DNA from: Anadara kagoshimensis
Lineage: Eukaryota; Mollusca; Bivalvia; Arcoida; Arcidae
Direction of reading: 5' to 3'
Assembly (NCBI GenBank): GCA_021292105.1
Contig: CM037870.1
Span: 64,106,083-64,170,082, forward strand
Length of the DNA stretch: 64,000 nt
Below the pieces are notes generated by a model that was not told the DNA's origin, did no database searches, and saw only the letters and a list, made by a program, of their open reading frames with translations. This document shows positions 1-10,716 of the stretch, one piece after another; within the stretch, counting starts at the first letter, position 1; each line of letters opens with the position of its first letter. A program made the translations under genes and the position numbers.

Positions 1-2275
1 CATCAACTTCATATGATTTAGTCTGATTTTCCTTCTTCCTTCGACTTTTACTTGCATTCCATATGTTAACTGCTCTATGTATGAGCTCCTGTGATCTTGA
101 AACCTCGGGGCCATTGATGCACATAAGCATATAATTTTTTAGCGAGTTTCTAAGCCTAGTCTTGATACCTTTTCAAGCACTAGCACCCCTTTCTGGCCAA
201 GCATTTGAAACTGGGACAAGTGCTGCCAATTTTGCCAGTTTCAAAAGCTCGACCTTGTCTCTGAAGGCAATAGGGTTATTCACAAGTCTTAAGAGCAACC
301 ACTCAGTTGGGATTTGCTTCCCAAAAGGCAAGTCTTTTAAAATCAAGGATATATCAAACTTCAAAGACATCCACTCTTTTAAAGGTTTAGTTTTTTGTAA
401 CATTGAAGTTTGCTTGGCTACCATAAAAGTGTTGTGTTAAGGAACAGATGGCTTCATTCCCATACTCTATAAAACCTGGGCCATTCTCCAAGGGGACAGA
501 ACAAGGGTAAAAAATTCTGAAAGCAGTAAGGATACACACTGAATCAGAGAAACGGTCATTAATATTTTGTAAAAGAGAATCAATGTATTTCGTAAAAAGG
601 GACACAAGGTCTCCCAAACAGTTTGAGGTAAATGCAAGTTCCTTACTTATGTTTGTTAATGAGTCTATATCTGCTCGTAGTTTATCGATAGGATCCTCAT
701 CAGTACGTAGTTTAAGTAATGCAACCTTAGCTTTCTGTATATCAGATGTTAGTTTGGAGAAATTAGCATAATCTCTCTGGAAACCTTTTGACAATTCACT
801 GAGAATAGGGAGTATATTTCTTAAGATATACAAAACACCAACAAACATCGCAAGATACTCATAGTCATTTAAAGCTGCTTTTACAGACTTATCAAAGCTT
901 AACCATCTAGTTTTACATGTTTTTAAAAGTTTTTTTTTTGGCAACTTTATTACAACCTGGCTTTGTTAAGTTTATTTCATTCAGCTCAATTTGAGTTTTA
1001 AGTAATAGTGCAATTTTTTAGGGAGAGGTTTAAAAAAACACAAAAGTTGACACAGGATATCCATGGCAGATTTGATGTACTTTATTTCAATATTGGTATC
1101 AGTGCAAGCTAAAGCAAGGCGATGGCAAATGCAGTGCATGGAAAGCAAAGTGGGGTTGATGGATTAAAGTATCTTTGCAGCCTCATTTTTCTTCTCCAGC
1201 ATAACTGCAGCACCATATGAGGCAAGAGCTACAACATCATTTACCTGCATACTCAGATAAAAAAGTAACAAGGAGACCAAATATGGTTTCAGCATTAGCA
1301 GAGTTACTTTCTTCCAATACATTTTGTACACCTAAGAATGCTGTGCCTATTTGTTTTGTGTCACTGTTATGGTAGTGAACAAAAGTAACTAACTGTGACA
1401 TTACAGAGATGTGTGTAACCTCATCCGTTAATAAACCAATTTAGCACTTTTGTCCAACTTTTCATACAAAATATCCCTTGCAACTTGACATAAAGTTAAA
1501 AAAATCTCCTTTAGTAACCCTGCCCCGGTATAATTAAAATTTGCTACTTGCAAGTTGTCTCTGCTAAAATTTATCAGTGGCATAAGTTTGATGTTGGCAA
1601 TATTTTCTTTCATCAAGAAATAAGCACACGAAAATGCCAAATGTAAAGCAGAAGTTTTATTTTCTTTAAAGTCAGCGTGGCGTTTGTGCAATATGGATAC
1701 TCGTTGCAAGTATTCACTTTGCACACACTGATTGTGGCACTGGGTCTCGGCATGGGTGGCAATTGCATCTTTATGAAACCTTAACCCCGGGGCACAAGCA
1801 ATTTTTTCTAAAAGATTTTGTTTGTTTTACCTTGATGTTTCCTGCACAAACAGCAGAAAACATCAATTCCTTCAACATAACACAACCACCAGCATTTTGA
1901 AGACAACATAGTGTGGCTAAAATTTTTCTTGAGTTGTTTTAAACTTGATTCTTCACTATCAGATAGTTTACAACCATTAGAGCAATTATGTGTATGAATA
2001 ACAAAATCATTTGAAAAGACATCATGTAAAAGTTCATTAAACTGTTCTGGCGTGAAAGGACAATCAGATGAAGAAGCTGTAGAACTTTTGCTGTTGTTAG
2101 TATCAGATTGAGTTTGGACAGTTTGGTTTTCATGAAGATAACTGGAATCAGGTTCTGTGGAAGTGGATGAAGTAGTTGGTTCTGTAACAGCAGTACAACA
2201 TGTATCTATTGAAGAGGTACCGGTCGGAGTTGGATCACATTCAGACAGAAGTGATTTATCTGAAAAGCAAACCAA
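1..2275 (-). pseudogene. Decayed hAT-type transposase gene (ZNF862/KIAA1586-like group)
   Basis: Read on the minus strand, pieces in different frames line up as one protein. 2275-1808 gives an acidic Ser/Thr-rich N-terminus and the first Cys pair of a BED-like finger (DVFCCLCRKH). After a frameshift near 1815 come the His/Cys half (HAETQCHNQC) and a helical region to ~1428. About 1440-1240 reads LLTDEVTHISVM, carrying the first catalytic Asp. Near 1220 SYGAAVM stands where the family has an Asp-Gly pair, so the second Asp is lost. HCICHRLALA (~1140-1107) follows, then KTCKTRWLSFDKSV (~925-880) and SNAWPERGASA (~210-175) with the third acidic residue and the hAT C-terminal dimerisation region. 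The C-terminus runs off the window at base 1. In-frame stops and at least four frame changes make it non-functional. The family assignment rests on motif memory; the order of motifs is seen directly. Confidence 0.8.
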
Positions 2276-2438
2276 TTAAATGGCAATAACAATTACAACC
2301 AGCTCATTGTTGAAATATTTCTAAGAAAAAAATGAAATGTGTTTATAAATTTTAAAAATAGTAATAATGATAATAAGAAGTTCTTGATCGTTAAAAAGTT
2401 TCTTATTCTTGTACAAACGAGCTAAGAATCAAGTTTAA

Positions 2439-2916
2439 AAAGGACCAGGTACTATAAGGGGGGTAAAATGGCTCATGTTGCAGGAATTTGATCTTTTGCA
2501 AATTAATACATACACATATGAGGTATTTATAAATGATGATGATTTACCCGTCAGACCTTTACAATGACCTTATATATGGGGTCAAAGGTCACAGGGGTAA
2601 ACCTGGTTTTTCATGTAGTTATCATTATAATTTGGTACTTTTTAGCAGTTCTTGCAACAATTTTACCACTTTTATCGTAATTATGAGTTGGTAACATGCC
2701 ATACAATACATATTTGTTGTTTGTTTAAAAAAAATGATTTTAATGCATATTTCTCGGGGATTTTTTAAGGAAAATTGACAATTTTGGCTGTAAAATTGAG
2801 GGGCCATTTGTTTTTTATAAAATCGACTTCCCATATAAATAGATATATTATTTAGAAATTACAGACTGATTATGCAGATCAATTTTCAAAAGAAAAAAAT
2901 ATTGATTACCAGCAAA
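2439..2916 (+). repeat. Left long terminal inverted repeat of the DDE transposon
   Basis: Matches the reverse complement of 7398-7875 almost base for base. The clearest difference is around 2831-2845 (ATATAAATAGATATA against ATATAATATGGATATA). Identity ends abruptly after the ATTACCAGCAAA block. It holds an open frame (2834-2625 minus) that is mirrored in the other copy; I regard it as chance within the repeat. Confidence 0.92.
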
Positions 2917-4065
2917 ATAAAGAAGGAATGCCAAATGTAACAAGGGAGATAACTCGGTAAAAGCAATATTACCCTTGTATTGGGTGATAATATACCAAAA
3001 TGACCATTAATATTTTGTTACAAATAACTTATTTCATAAACGTAGATGTATTGCTCTTGTTTAAAGTTATTTATCACAAATACTTGGTAGGATTTTTGCA
3101 TATTAGATACATTTTATTATGGAATTTTATTTTTTTTGACGACAACAACACCATGAAAAATGCGAAATAAAATTAAATTTGTTGAAAGTATTAGTATAAA
3201 ACGAATATAAAAACTAACATACATATTTACATTCAAATATTTAAAAAAAAAATTAAATATATATAAAAATATTTTTACAATACTCCTGAATTTGGACTTA
3301 TATTTATTGAAAATTGCATATTTCTTATTATTTTGCTTGATTTGAACATGGCTTCATTTATTAAACAACAAAAAACAACTTTAAGTCTCTATAGAAATTC
3401 AATTCATAACTACCAAGAGAAAAATTTAGATGTTTAACGAATGAAGCGACAGTTAAATTGTCAATAGTATTTCGGTGATCGATCATTTCATACAGGGGAG
3501 ATAACTCTAGATAGAATCATTTTATTGTGTTTGAATAAAACTAATATATTTACAACAATACCAGTTGATATAATGTGTTAATTTTGTCTTAAAATATCAG
3601 AATTATTGATTATTAAATATTTCTGTAAAACTCTAACTTGCAGGTGTTCGACCTCTGTGAAATAAACATTTCCTTTGACACTTTTTGACAGGATGACACT
3701 TCCATGAAATATACATCCAGTATAAAATTAAAATAAAATCAATAATGGAAACATTTGTTTCATCTTTATCTTAACAGTTTAAAATGGTTTTTAAAAATTA
3801 ACTTCATTTAGTCGTTTTTCTTTAATAAATCTATAAAAAATACCACTTTGACAAAATGTAAAATTAATATACATAACAAAAATACAGTCTAAAGTTTTAG
3901 AAAAAAATCTTAAAATTTACTAATACTTTTGCAAGTACGGATCACCATTCAAATTGTAAATAAGTGTCTGACATTTTTGACATATGCCAATAAAATATCT
4001 TTCACATGTATATTGCAATATTTTGATATAAAAGACAGGTTCTGATAATTTTAATCATTTCCAAA
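2917..4065. other. AT-rich non-coding leader inside the DDE transposon
   Basis: About 1.15 kb of very AT-rich sequence between the left inverted repeat and the transposase start. No open frame of note is visible. It contains two copies of an AGGGAGATAACTC-like motif (near 2944 and 3497), which I recall as common in mollusc DNA. The transposase promoter presumably lies here, but I see no defined element beyond AT-rich TATA-like runs. Confidence 0.5.
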
Positions 4066-6127
4066 ATGCCTACGTTTGGTTACACATGTTGTTGTTGTAA
4101 AAAAAGAATTCAAAAAGCAAAGCTTAGAAAAGTTAATTTGAATAGTGTTGAATTGTGTAATTTTTTTCGACAGAATGTGAAAAGAGACTTAACAGACAAT
4201 GATTATCTTTGTAATAAGTGTCTCAACAGATATTATTTTGCTAAAAGAACTAACAGTACATGTGGTGCCTCATCTTGTGAACAAGAAAACCGAGATGGAC
4301 CATCAACTTCAAAAATTCCAAATAAGAGTCCATGTAACATAAAACTGCCTATATTAGGTAAAGGTGGCAATAACTTAAAATGTATATTTTGTAACAAAAG
4401 AAATAGAAAACTTGTATCGGTTCCAGACAATATCAAAACCGATATATTCATTGAAAAGGGAATTTTACTGTCAAAACGTTCAAGGTGCTACAAGATTCAT
4501 CTGAAAGGGAACAAATTGAAAAGTGAGATATATGATAACATTGAAGCAAGTTCAGAAGAAACATACATAAACAGAACTGGTTTGTATAACATTTTGGAAA
4601 ATGTAAGGTCTGTTGCTAACAAATCCAAACATAAAAGAATAGACTTTAGTACTGACAGTGAACTTGCTGATGAGGATTATGTTTCATTAACTGGTTTAAA
4701 TATAGAACAATTTGATGACTTGTGTTCAAATGTATCATCTTTAAGGGATACTTCTGTTCGATCCAAACGGACAGCTCTAGCCATATTCTTAACTAAATTA
4801 AGAACAGGTTTGTCTAATCGCATTCTTAAAGTGTTGTTTGGCGTAAACTGTCGATTTAGTATTCAGAGAGCTGTAAATAGTGCCCGTTCTGCCTTAATGA
4901 CAGATTTTGTGCCTAATAACATTGGATTCGATCACATAACTAGGGATGATGTTATTCAACAACATACCAGACCCCTAGCAAAACATTTATTTTCTCCAGA
5001 TTCTCACAATGTAATCTTAGTTCTTGATGGAACCTATATTTATATCCAAAAAAGTAGTAATTATGCTTTTCAGAGACGTTCCTTCAGCATGCATAAGAAT
5101 CGCCCTCTGGTAAAGCCTATGATGATAGTAATTCGACAGGATATATAGTGAGTGTGCTAGGGCCATATTATGCCGATGGTAAAAATAACGATGCCAGGAT
5201 TACTAAACACATGTTTGTCAATAATTCAGAATCTATAAACAATTGGATAAAACCTGATGATATTTTAATTGTTGATAGAGGATTTAGAGACAGTATTGAG
5301 TTTTTAAACAACTTAGGGATTCAATCAGAAATGCCGTTCTTTTTACCCAAAAAGCAAAAACAACATAGCACTACTGAAGCAAATACTTCGCGATTAGTGA
5401 CCTCAATTCGATGGGTGGTAGAATCCGCAAATGGCCGAATAAAGCAATGGAAATCACTGGACAATGTTGTTCCAAATTCTCAAATTCCTTTTATTGTGCG
5501 AACGTTAAAATTGTTTGTGCTATTTGTAATAAATATCGAAGTGATTTAATTACAAAATCCTCAACATTTGAAGAAGCTCTAGCATTGAAAATGTTACAAT
5601 TGTCCCAATCTCCAAACAGACTACAGGAAAGAATTGAAACTAACAATTTAATTCGAAAATACTCTAAATGGATTCCATTAACTGAAACATCAGTATGTAA
5701 TTTTCCAAAAATGACTGAAGGTGAAATAAGAGATTTAACTTTAGGGGTATATCAAATAAAACAAGCAAAGAATTACACACTTGAACATTCATCCGATAAA
5801 GGTCAATATGACATATATTTATCAACTGACACCGAAGACTTATTAAAGGTTAAAATTCAGTCCAGACACACAACATCAAAACAGTATAACGTATTTATAG
5901 AATATAATAATGCCGAGGTAAATGGGTGGTTTTGTCAGTGCAAAGCAGGTGCACGTACCGTTGGCATGTGTGCACATATTGCCTCTATTGTGTGGTATCT
6001 AGCATATGCCAGATACACAAATATATCGTTAAAACGAAATTATGATCAGTTTCTGGAAGATGCTGCAAATCTCCCAGAGAGTGGTTCTGACGACAGTGAA
6101 TGTAGTGACTCCAGTAATGTAGATTAA
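4066..6127 (+). pseudogene. DDE_Tnp_4 transposase with N-terminal Cys clusters and C-terminal SWIM finger, two frameshifts
   Basis: Three consecutive frames give one continuous protein of about 687 codons. The start ATG at 4066 begins MPTFGYTCCCCKKR. Cys clusters follow (CCCC, LCNKC, LKCIFC), suggesting zinc-binding DNA recognition. The catalytic core has LVLDGTY (Asp codon 5026-5028, residue 321), IVDRGFRD (5274-5276) and [10 protein letters not shown] (Glu 5421-5423): the DDE triad, all present. Near the C-terminus WFCQCKA...GMCAHI (5933-5978) fits the CxC...CxH SWIM finger, and the protein ends in an acidic Ser/Asp tail. The frame slips at about 5128-5133 and at 5507-5510, in short A runs; each break is seamless at protein level and consistent with one missing A. 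As given, the gene cannot make a full protein. Either it is a recently killed copy or the gaps are assembly errors. Confidence 0.88.
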
Positions 6128-6198
6128 AGAATTACATGTACACATGTTTGAATTATTTTTCCTTTATAGCTATACTTTATGTATTTGTGAGAAATACA

Positions 6199-6349
6199 AT
6201 CTATCACCTGTTTTTACCGATACCGGTTGATCTCAGTCTTGGGTGATATGATGTAACATCCCAATCTTGGCAAAGTCTCGATTGGGAACGGTTACATCAC
6301 ATCAGCCTTGACTGAGATCAACCGGTATCGGTAAAAACAGGTGATAGAT
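6199..6349. mobile_element. 151-bp hairpin (MITE-like) element
   Basis: A near-perfect 40-bp inverted repeat (CTATCACCTGTTTTTACC at the left, its complement at the right) encloses a centre that also pairs partly (GATGTAAC with GTTACATC, CCCAATC with GATTGGG). It sits 72 bases after the transposase stop codon. No clear target-site duplication is visible. It is either a small MITE that inserted there or a structural part of the DDE transposon itself. Confidence 0.75.
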
Positions 6350-6625
6350 TCTAGGCCAATTAGTCGCAGTTGTGAGAAATATTCATATCAGTTTTCAAGA
6401 TATATTCATATCAGTTTCCAAACTACCATGTACACATTAATAATGCAAATGGAATGAATTTTCTAGTCATGCAGTTTTATAGTGTTAGCATACTGAACTT
6501 CTATGCCACAAAGAGGCAATACAGTATTATTATATAAGTGTTTTATTCTGTTATAAAGTTAAAGATGCAGTAAGTTTATTACACATGTACAGTTGTTTTT
6601 AAAGATGATCAATTAACACCTGGCC

Positions 6626-6690
6626 CATTCCAATGAAACTGGGACGTTAAACACCACTACTCACTCACTCACTCACTCATTCCAATGAAA
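6626..6690 (+). mobile_element. 39-bp SINE 3' tail flanked by a perfect 13-bp target-site duplication
   Basis: CATTCCAATGAAA occurs at 6626-6638 and again at 6678-6690. Between them are 39 bases: CTGGGACGTTAAACACC, the 3' end of the SINE family seen elsewhere in this window, followed by a (CTCA)n tail. This is the signature of LINE-driven insertion that was truncated almost to nothing. Confidence 0.85.
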
Positions 6691-6838
6691 TATATTATAA
6701 AAATCCATATGTTTAACAATTTTGAAAAAAAGTTTATTGCATCTTTAAGTTATAACAGATTAATAACATTGAGTTTGCTGTTACAGTATGCACATAGCTG
6801 TTTAGCTTTAATAATGTTGCTTATGATCAACAATCCAA

Positions 6839-7245
6839 TTGAGTGAACTGCATTGGTAGGTCAGTTGTCGTAGAAGTCGTGGATCCGATCCCTGGATTTG
6901 TTTCCTGACCGTGTCAAATCTAAGACATTAAAATTGATAGTTGTTACTACCTCCCCACTGTTTGGACAAAACAGGTCCTTTGGTTCAAATATTAATAAGT
7001 CTTGGTTGAATAGATAATAGAACAAGGCATTCAGATGAGACTTTAAAAACCAGTCTTGTGTTGCAGCATGTGTGACACAATAAAGATCACTCACTGCATA
7101 GTCACAAGTGCTAAGCACGGGTACAATTCCTGTACCTTCACCTATAGCTGGTGATAAGCATGAGTATAACTTTCTGTAACTTCACCCATGGTTGGCAATG
7201 TCTTGATATAAGTGAAATAGTCTTGATTGGACTTTTACACCCTAT
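6839..7245 (+). mobile_element. Decayed tRNA-derived SINE
   Basis: The 5' part (~6853-6900) resembles a tRNA head with GGTAGGTCAGTTG and a B-box-like GGATCCGATCCC. The 3' part (~7125-7225) carries twice the CTGTAACTTCACC...TTGGCAATG domain that in other copies precedes GACTGGGACGTTAAACACC. The tail is degenerate. The family link rests on comparison with the copies at 23.3-24.1 kb. Confidence 0.6.
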
Positions 7246-7397
7246 TAAAACCAAATAAAATATATCTATATAAAGCCAGGCAGAGAAGTAGACCTCATGA
7301 TCAAAAAAAGAAGCTGGAAGGATGAGTTTAATTAACTCACTCTCAATTACGATTTATCACTCCAGTCACATTATTCATTATTTTGAATTATCTATAT

Positions 7398-7875
7398 TTG
7401 CTGGTAATCAATATTTTTTTCTTTTGAAAATTGATCTGCATAATCAGTCTGTAATTTCTAAATAATATATCCATATTATATGGGAAGTCGATTTTATAAA
7501 AAACAAATGGCCCCTCAATTTTACAGCCAAAATTGTCAATTTTCCTTAAAAAATCCCCGAGAAATATGCATTAAAATCATTTTTTTTAAACAAACAACAA
7601 ATATGTATTGTATGGCATGTTACCAACTCATAATTACGATAAAAGTGGTAAAATTGTTGCAAGAACTGCTAAAAAGTACCAAATTATAATGATAACTACA
7701 TGAAAAACCAGGTTTACCCCTGTGACCTTTGACCCCATATATAAGGTCATTGTAAAGGTCTGACGGGTAAATCATCATCATTTATAAATACCTCATATGT
7801 GTATGTATTAATTTGCAAAAGATCAAATTCCTGCAACATGAGCCATTTTACCCCCCTTATAGTACCTGGTCCTTT
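7398..7875 (-). repeat. Right long terminal inverted repeat of the DDE transposon
   Basis: Inverted partner of 2439-2916. The outer end reads ...CCTGGTCCTTT and is the complement of the left AAAGGACCAGG terminus. Confidence 0.92.
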
Positions 7876-8867
7876 GAAAAAGTAATTTTTTGATGACTTT
7901 AAAAAAATTAATATTAAACTGACCGCCATTTATAACTATGGCAACAAACTGCTTAAATTCAAATAAATCAAATCAATCAACTAAAAATAAAACTTGGATA
8001 AAACTAAGTTAAATAATAAAACAAAAATTGATCCACACACAAAATTTAAAAACTTAATAAAATAATAAATGTGTGAATCTTTTCATTCTTTAGTCCTTCC
8101 ACAGAATCTGATTCCATCTTCTGGTATCCACCTATTTCAGCACAAACTAAACAAATAAAAATAAATAAATAAAACCAAATTGTAGTATAATATATTTTTA
8201 TTCACAAAACCAAACAGAATAATCTGAAATTGATAAAGAAGTGGTTGCTTTATCGTAATGGTAGGCTACATCTTGCAATTTTGCAATAAGTTTTCAGAAG
8301 TCTTTGGAATGAATGTCCAAACCTTTACTGGTCTTATGTTTTTTAAAGAAGTTTAATATCGATTCCTTAAACTCCAGACTGTCGCTTATTTGTTTTTTCA
8401 ATGGCATGTTTGCTAAGTCGGCTGATGCAACGTGACCATGCAGTATGGTACGCTTGAACCATCTAACTCTTTGAAACGCTTTTAAATGATAAGTATGAAA
8501 TGTAATCACGTCAAGTGTCTAAGTCACTCAGATAGATATTACAAAAAAATCAACAACAGTCGGTGTCAATATTTTACTGAACAGTTTATGTGACTAAATG
8601 TGCATTAATCATCGTGCGAGGTGACAAGAACACGGCAGATATAGTGTGTCAATCGTGAAAAGAACGTATGCATAAAAAATATAAAATGAACGAAAAATAA
8701 AGTAGCTGACAATGCTTGCCCTTTTTCATCAGAGTAGCCGACAGGGTTCCTCGGTTTTCGGTTTCTATTGAAACTTAGTACTAATTGGTCAGCAAAGATA
8801 CATTTTATAAGATACACTTAATTTTAAGGTGCTAGTTACCCATAATATATGCAGTACATAAAATACA
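7876..8867. other. Unassigned flank downstream of the DDE transposon
   Basis: About 1 kb without a supported gene. A 71-codon open frame on the minus strand (8509-8294) has a charged Lys/Ser-rich composition, but I cannot match it to a family. It lies where sequence upstream of the minus-strand hAT gene would continue if the DDE transposon were removed, so it might be a remnant of the same old element. AT-rich runs fill 7900-8200. Confidence 0.4.
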
Positions 8868-8965
8868 AAAACACGAAATACACTATATAAGTCTGGGTAC
8901 CCTAGAACACGAAATAAGTCCGGGTACCCTAAAACACGAAATACACTATATAAGTCTGGGTACCC
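8868..8965. repeat. Short tandem repeat, three units with GGGTACCCTA
   Basis: Three imperfect units of CACGAAATA...AAGTC(T/C)GGGTACCCTA; the middle unit lacks the CACTATAT segment. Confidence 0.75.
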
Positions 8966-8995
8966 TATGTATAAAGTTAGGAGATTTGTAATCAT

Positions 8996-9110
8996 TCAAC
9001 CAAAAACATACCGATCCTTGTTCAAATCACAATACCGAAAGCAAAGAGAACAAACTTTAGAAATTAATGCAAAACACTTGAATTTCAAAAGGAGAAATGA
9101 GACGGATATT
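8996..9110 (-). mobile_element. Penelope-like element 3' tail fragment
   Basis: The stretch from AACCAAAAACATACC to about 9110 matches the 3' end of the Penelope-like element at 10518-10620 (CAAACATACTAATCC, then AGCAAAG). Only the terminal ~115 bp is present. Confidence 0.6.
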
Positions 9111-10631
9111 TTACGTCTAATCAGTGGGGTGGGTGTTGGATACCTCGATTCAAGATAAAATTATATAAATCGTTCCATCTATTTACATTTTATTCTTCAT
9201 TCAATTAATCATTCGTGTACCTATTCAATTTCCAAGGAAGTCTTAAATTATTATCTTTTTTTGACTTAAGACAAAGCACTAATTAATCTTTATCAGTTAC
9301 ACGTATAAAACAAGCTTACTTCTAACTCGGCGTTTTATTTATTTTCTATCCCTATCAGATTAATCTTTTAACGTTTCTGATTTTCATCCACTTAAGCCAG
9401 AGATCACAAAATCAGCATCTTAATTCTAGTTTATATAAAATATTATTGATTTGTCATCACACTTAACGTAAATTTCATTAATGATACAAGCACTAAACAT
9501 TACATCATTAAACATCCACACTCACGAACATATCATGATAGCTTTTATGTAAGATTAAGTTGACTCAAGTAGAACTAACAGTACTCTAGGAAAAGGTGTT
9601 TTAGAGACAAACGATATCAAAAAGTTGAGATGGGTTAGGACCGTACAAAACATTTAATTTCAAAGAATACTGGTTCTAAAATAGAGTCTCCAGAGAAAAT
9701 GTTTTAGTGGCAACTGTTTGTAAAATAAATGTGATAGTGTTTTCACAAAACATATCACTATGAAAGACCAATGGTTAAAACAAATTTGACAGTCAGGGCA
9801 CTACAAAATGTATACCTTTCGCTGGCCACTCTCAAAATGATTTGTGTTCTTCAGGCCTTGGGGTCTACAAAAGGTGTACAATTCACTAAACACTTGGAAA
9901 ATGAATATATTAATGTATGAATCAAAGAATAAATTAATCTTTACCTTCTAAAATTCTACGAGAGTCTTTAAATGTTCGCTTTTGACACAAGACAAAGCAC
10001 TAATTAATATGTATCATGTATTAAACAAACTTACTTCTAACTCGTCGTTTTATCTATTTCCTATCCCTATCAGATCAATCCTTTAACGTTTCTGATTTTC
10101 ATTCCTTGAGCCAGAGATCACAAAATCAGCATCTTAATTCTAGTTTATATAAACTATTATTGATTTGTCATCACACTTAACGTAAATTCCATTATTGGTA
10201 CAACTACTAAACATTACATCATTAAACATTCACACACACGAACATAAAATAGGGTATCCAGAAAAAGTGGCAACCGGATGTGAAATAAATGTTATAGTAA
10301 GTATTTTTACAAAATATATATAAAAAACTTGTGTTTTTATTAAATTCTGACAGTCGGGACACTACAAAAGGTATACTGTATGCTGGCAACTTGTAAAATG
10401 AATTGGGTGCTTTAGGTCTTGGGGCGTATAAAAGGTGTTCCATTCACTAAACGCAGGGAATGTATGAATCAACGAATCAAATTAATCTTAACCTTCTAAG
10501 ATTCTACGAAAGTCTTAATCAAAAACAAACATACTAATCCATTTCCGAATCACAATCCAGAAGCAAAGTAAAAACTTTGGAATCGACAAGTTAGGTTAGA
10601 CACGTGAACTTCCACCAGGGAAGTGAGGCCG

Positions 10632-10654
10632 GGTGCTCCGGAAGGGTAAGCACC
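10632..10654 (-). ncRNA. Conserved hairpin in the 3' UTR of the Penelope-like element
   Basis: GGTGCT (10632-10637) can pair with AGCACC (10649-10654) around an 11-base loop. Related pairings survive in the copies near 22.18 kb, 23.62 kb and 45.43 kb. In the 22.18-kb copy both arms have changed together (GTGTT with AACAC). Possibly a recognition structure for the element's reverse transcriptase; the function is inference. Confidence 0.55.
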
Positions 10655-10716
10655 TCCTGTTTAGGTAGCTACACCCGCCACGTGTGTAATCAAAATTGTG
10701 TGAAAGGAACATGGAA

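Larger units (their letters stand above)
2439..7875 (+). mobile_element. DDE_Tnp_4-type DNA transposon with long terminal inverted repeats
   Basis: A 5.4-kb unit bounded by two inverted copies of a ~478-bp sequence starting AAAGGACCAGGTACTATAA. Between them lies one transposase gene on the plus strand (4066-6127). The DDE motifs place it in the IS5-like DDE_Tnp_4 superfamily that includes PIF/Harbinger and ISL2EU. I could not define a convincing target-site duplication: flanks are TTTAA on the left and GAAAA on the right. Nested inside the 3' part are a 151-bp hairpin element (6199-6349), a 39-bp SINE tail (6639-6677) and a fuller decayed SINE (~6839-7245), so the copy has been resident for some time even though its ends remain almost identical. 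Confidence 0.85.

Noticed and set aside
4660..4690. Second hammerhead core (GCTGATGAGG) in the transposase gene
   Set aside because: No stem II partner and no downstream GAAA at the right distance; it is coding sequence.
5130..5530. Programmed -1 frameshifting in the DDE transposase
   Set aside because: Both breaks lie in A runs but neither has a slippery heptamer followed by a structure that I can see; simple one-base losses are more economical.
2625..7689. Two identical 69-codon open frames (2834-2625 minus, 7689-7480 plus)
   Set aside because: They are the same stretch of the long inverted repeat, mirrored. Duplication of the DNA explains the identity; no other support for coding.
2439..7875. 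LTR retrotransposon
   Set aside because: The terminal repeats are inverted, not direct, and the gene is a DDE transposase with no reverse transcriptase.
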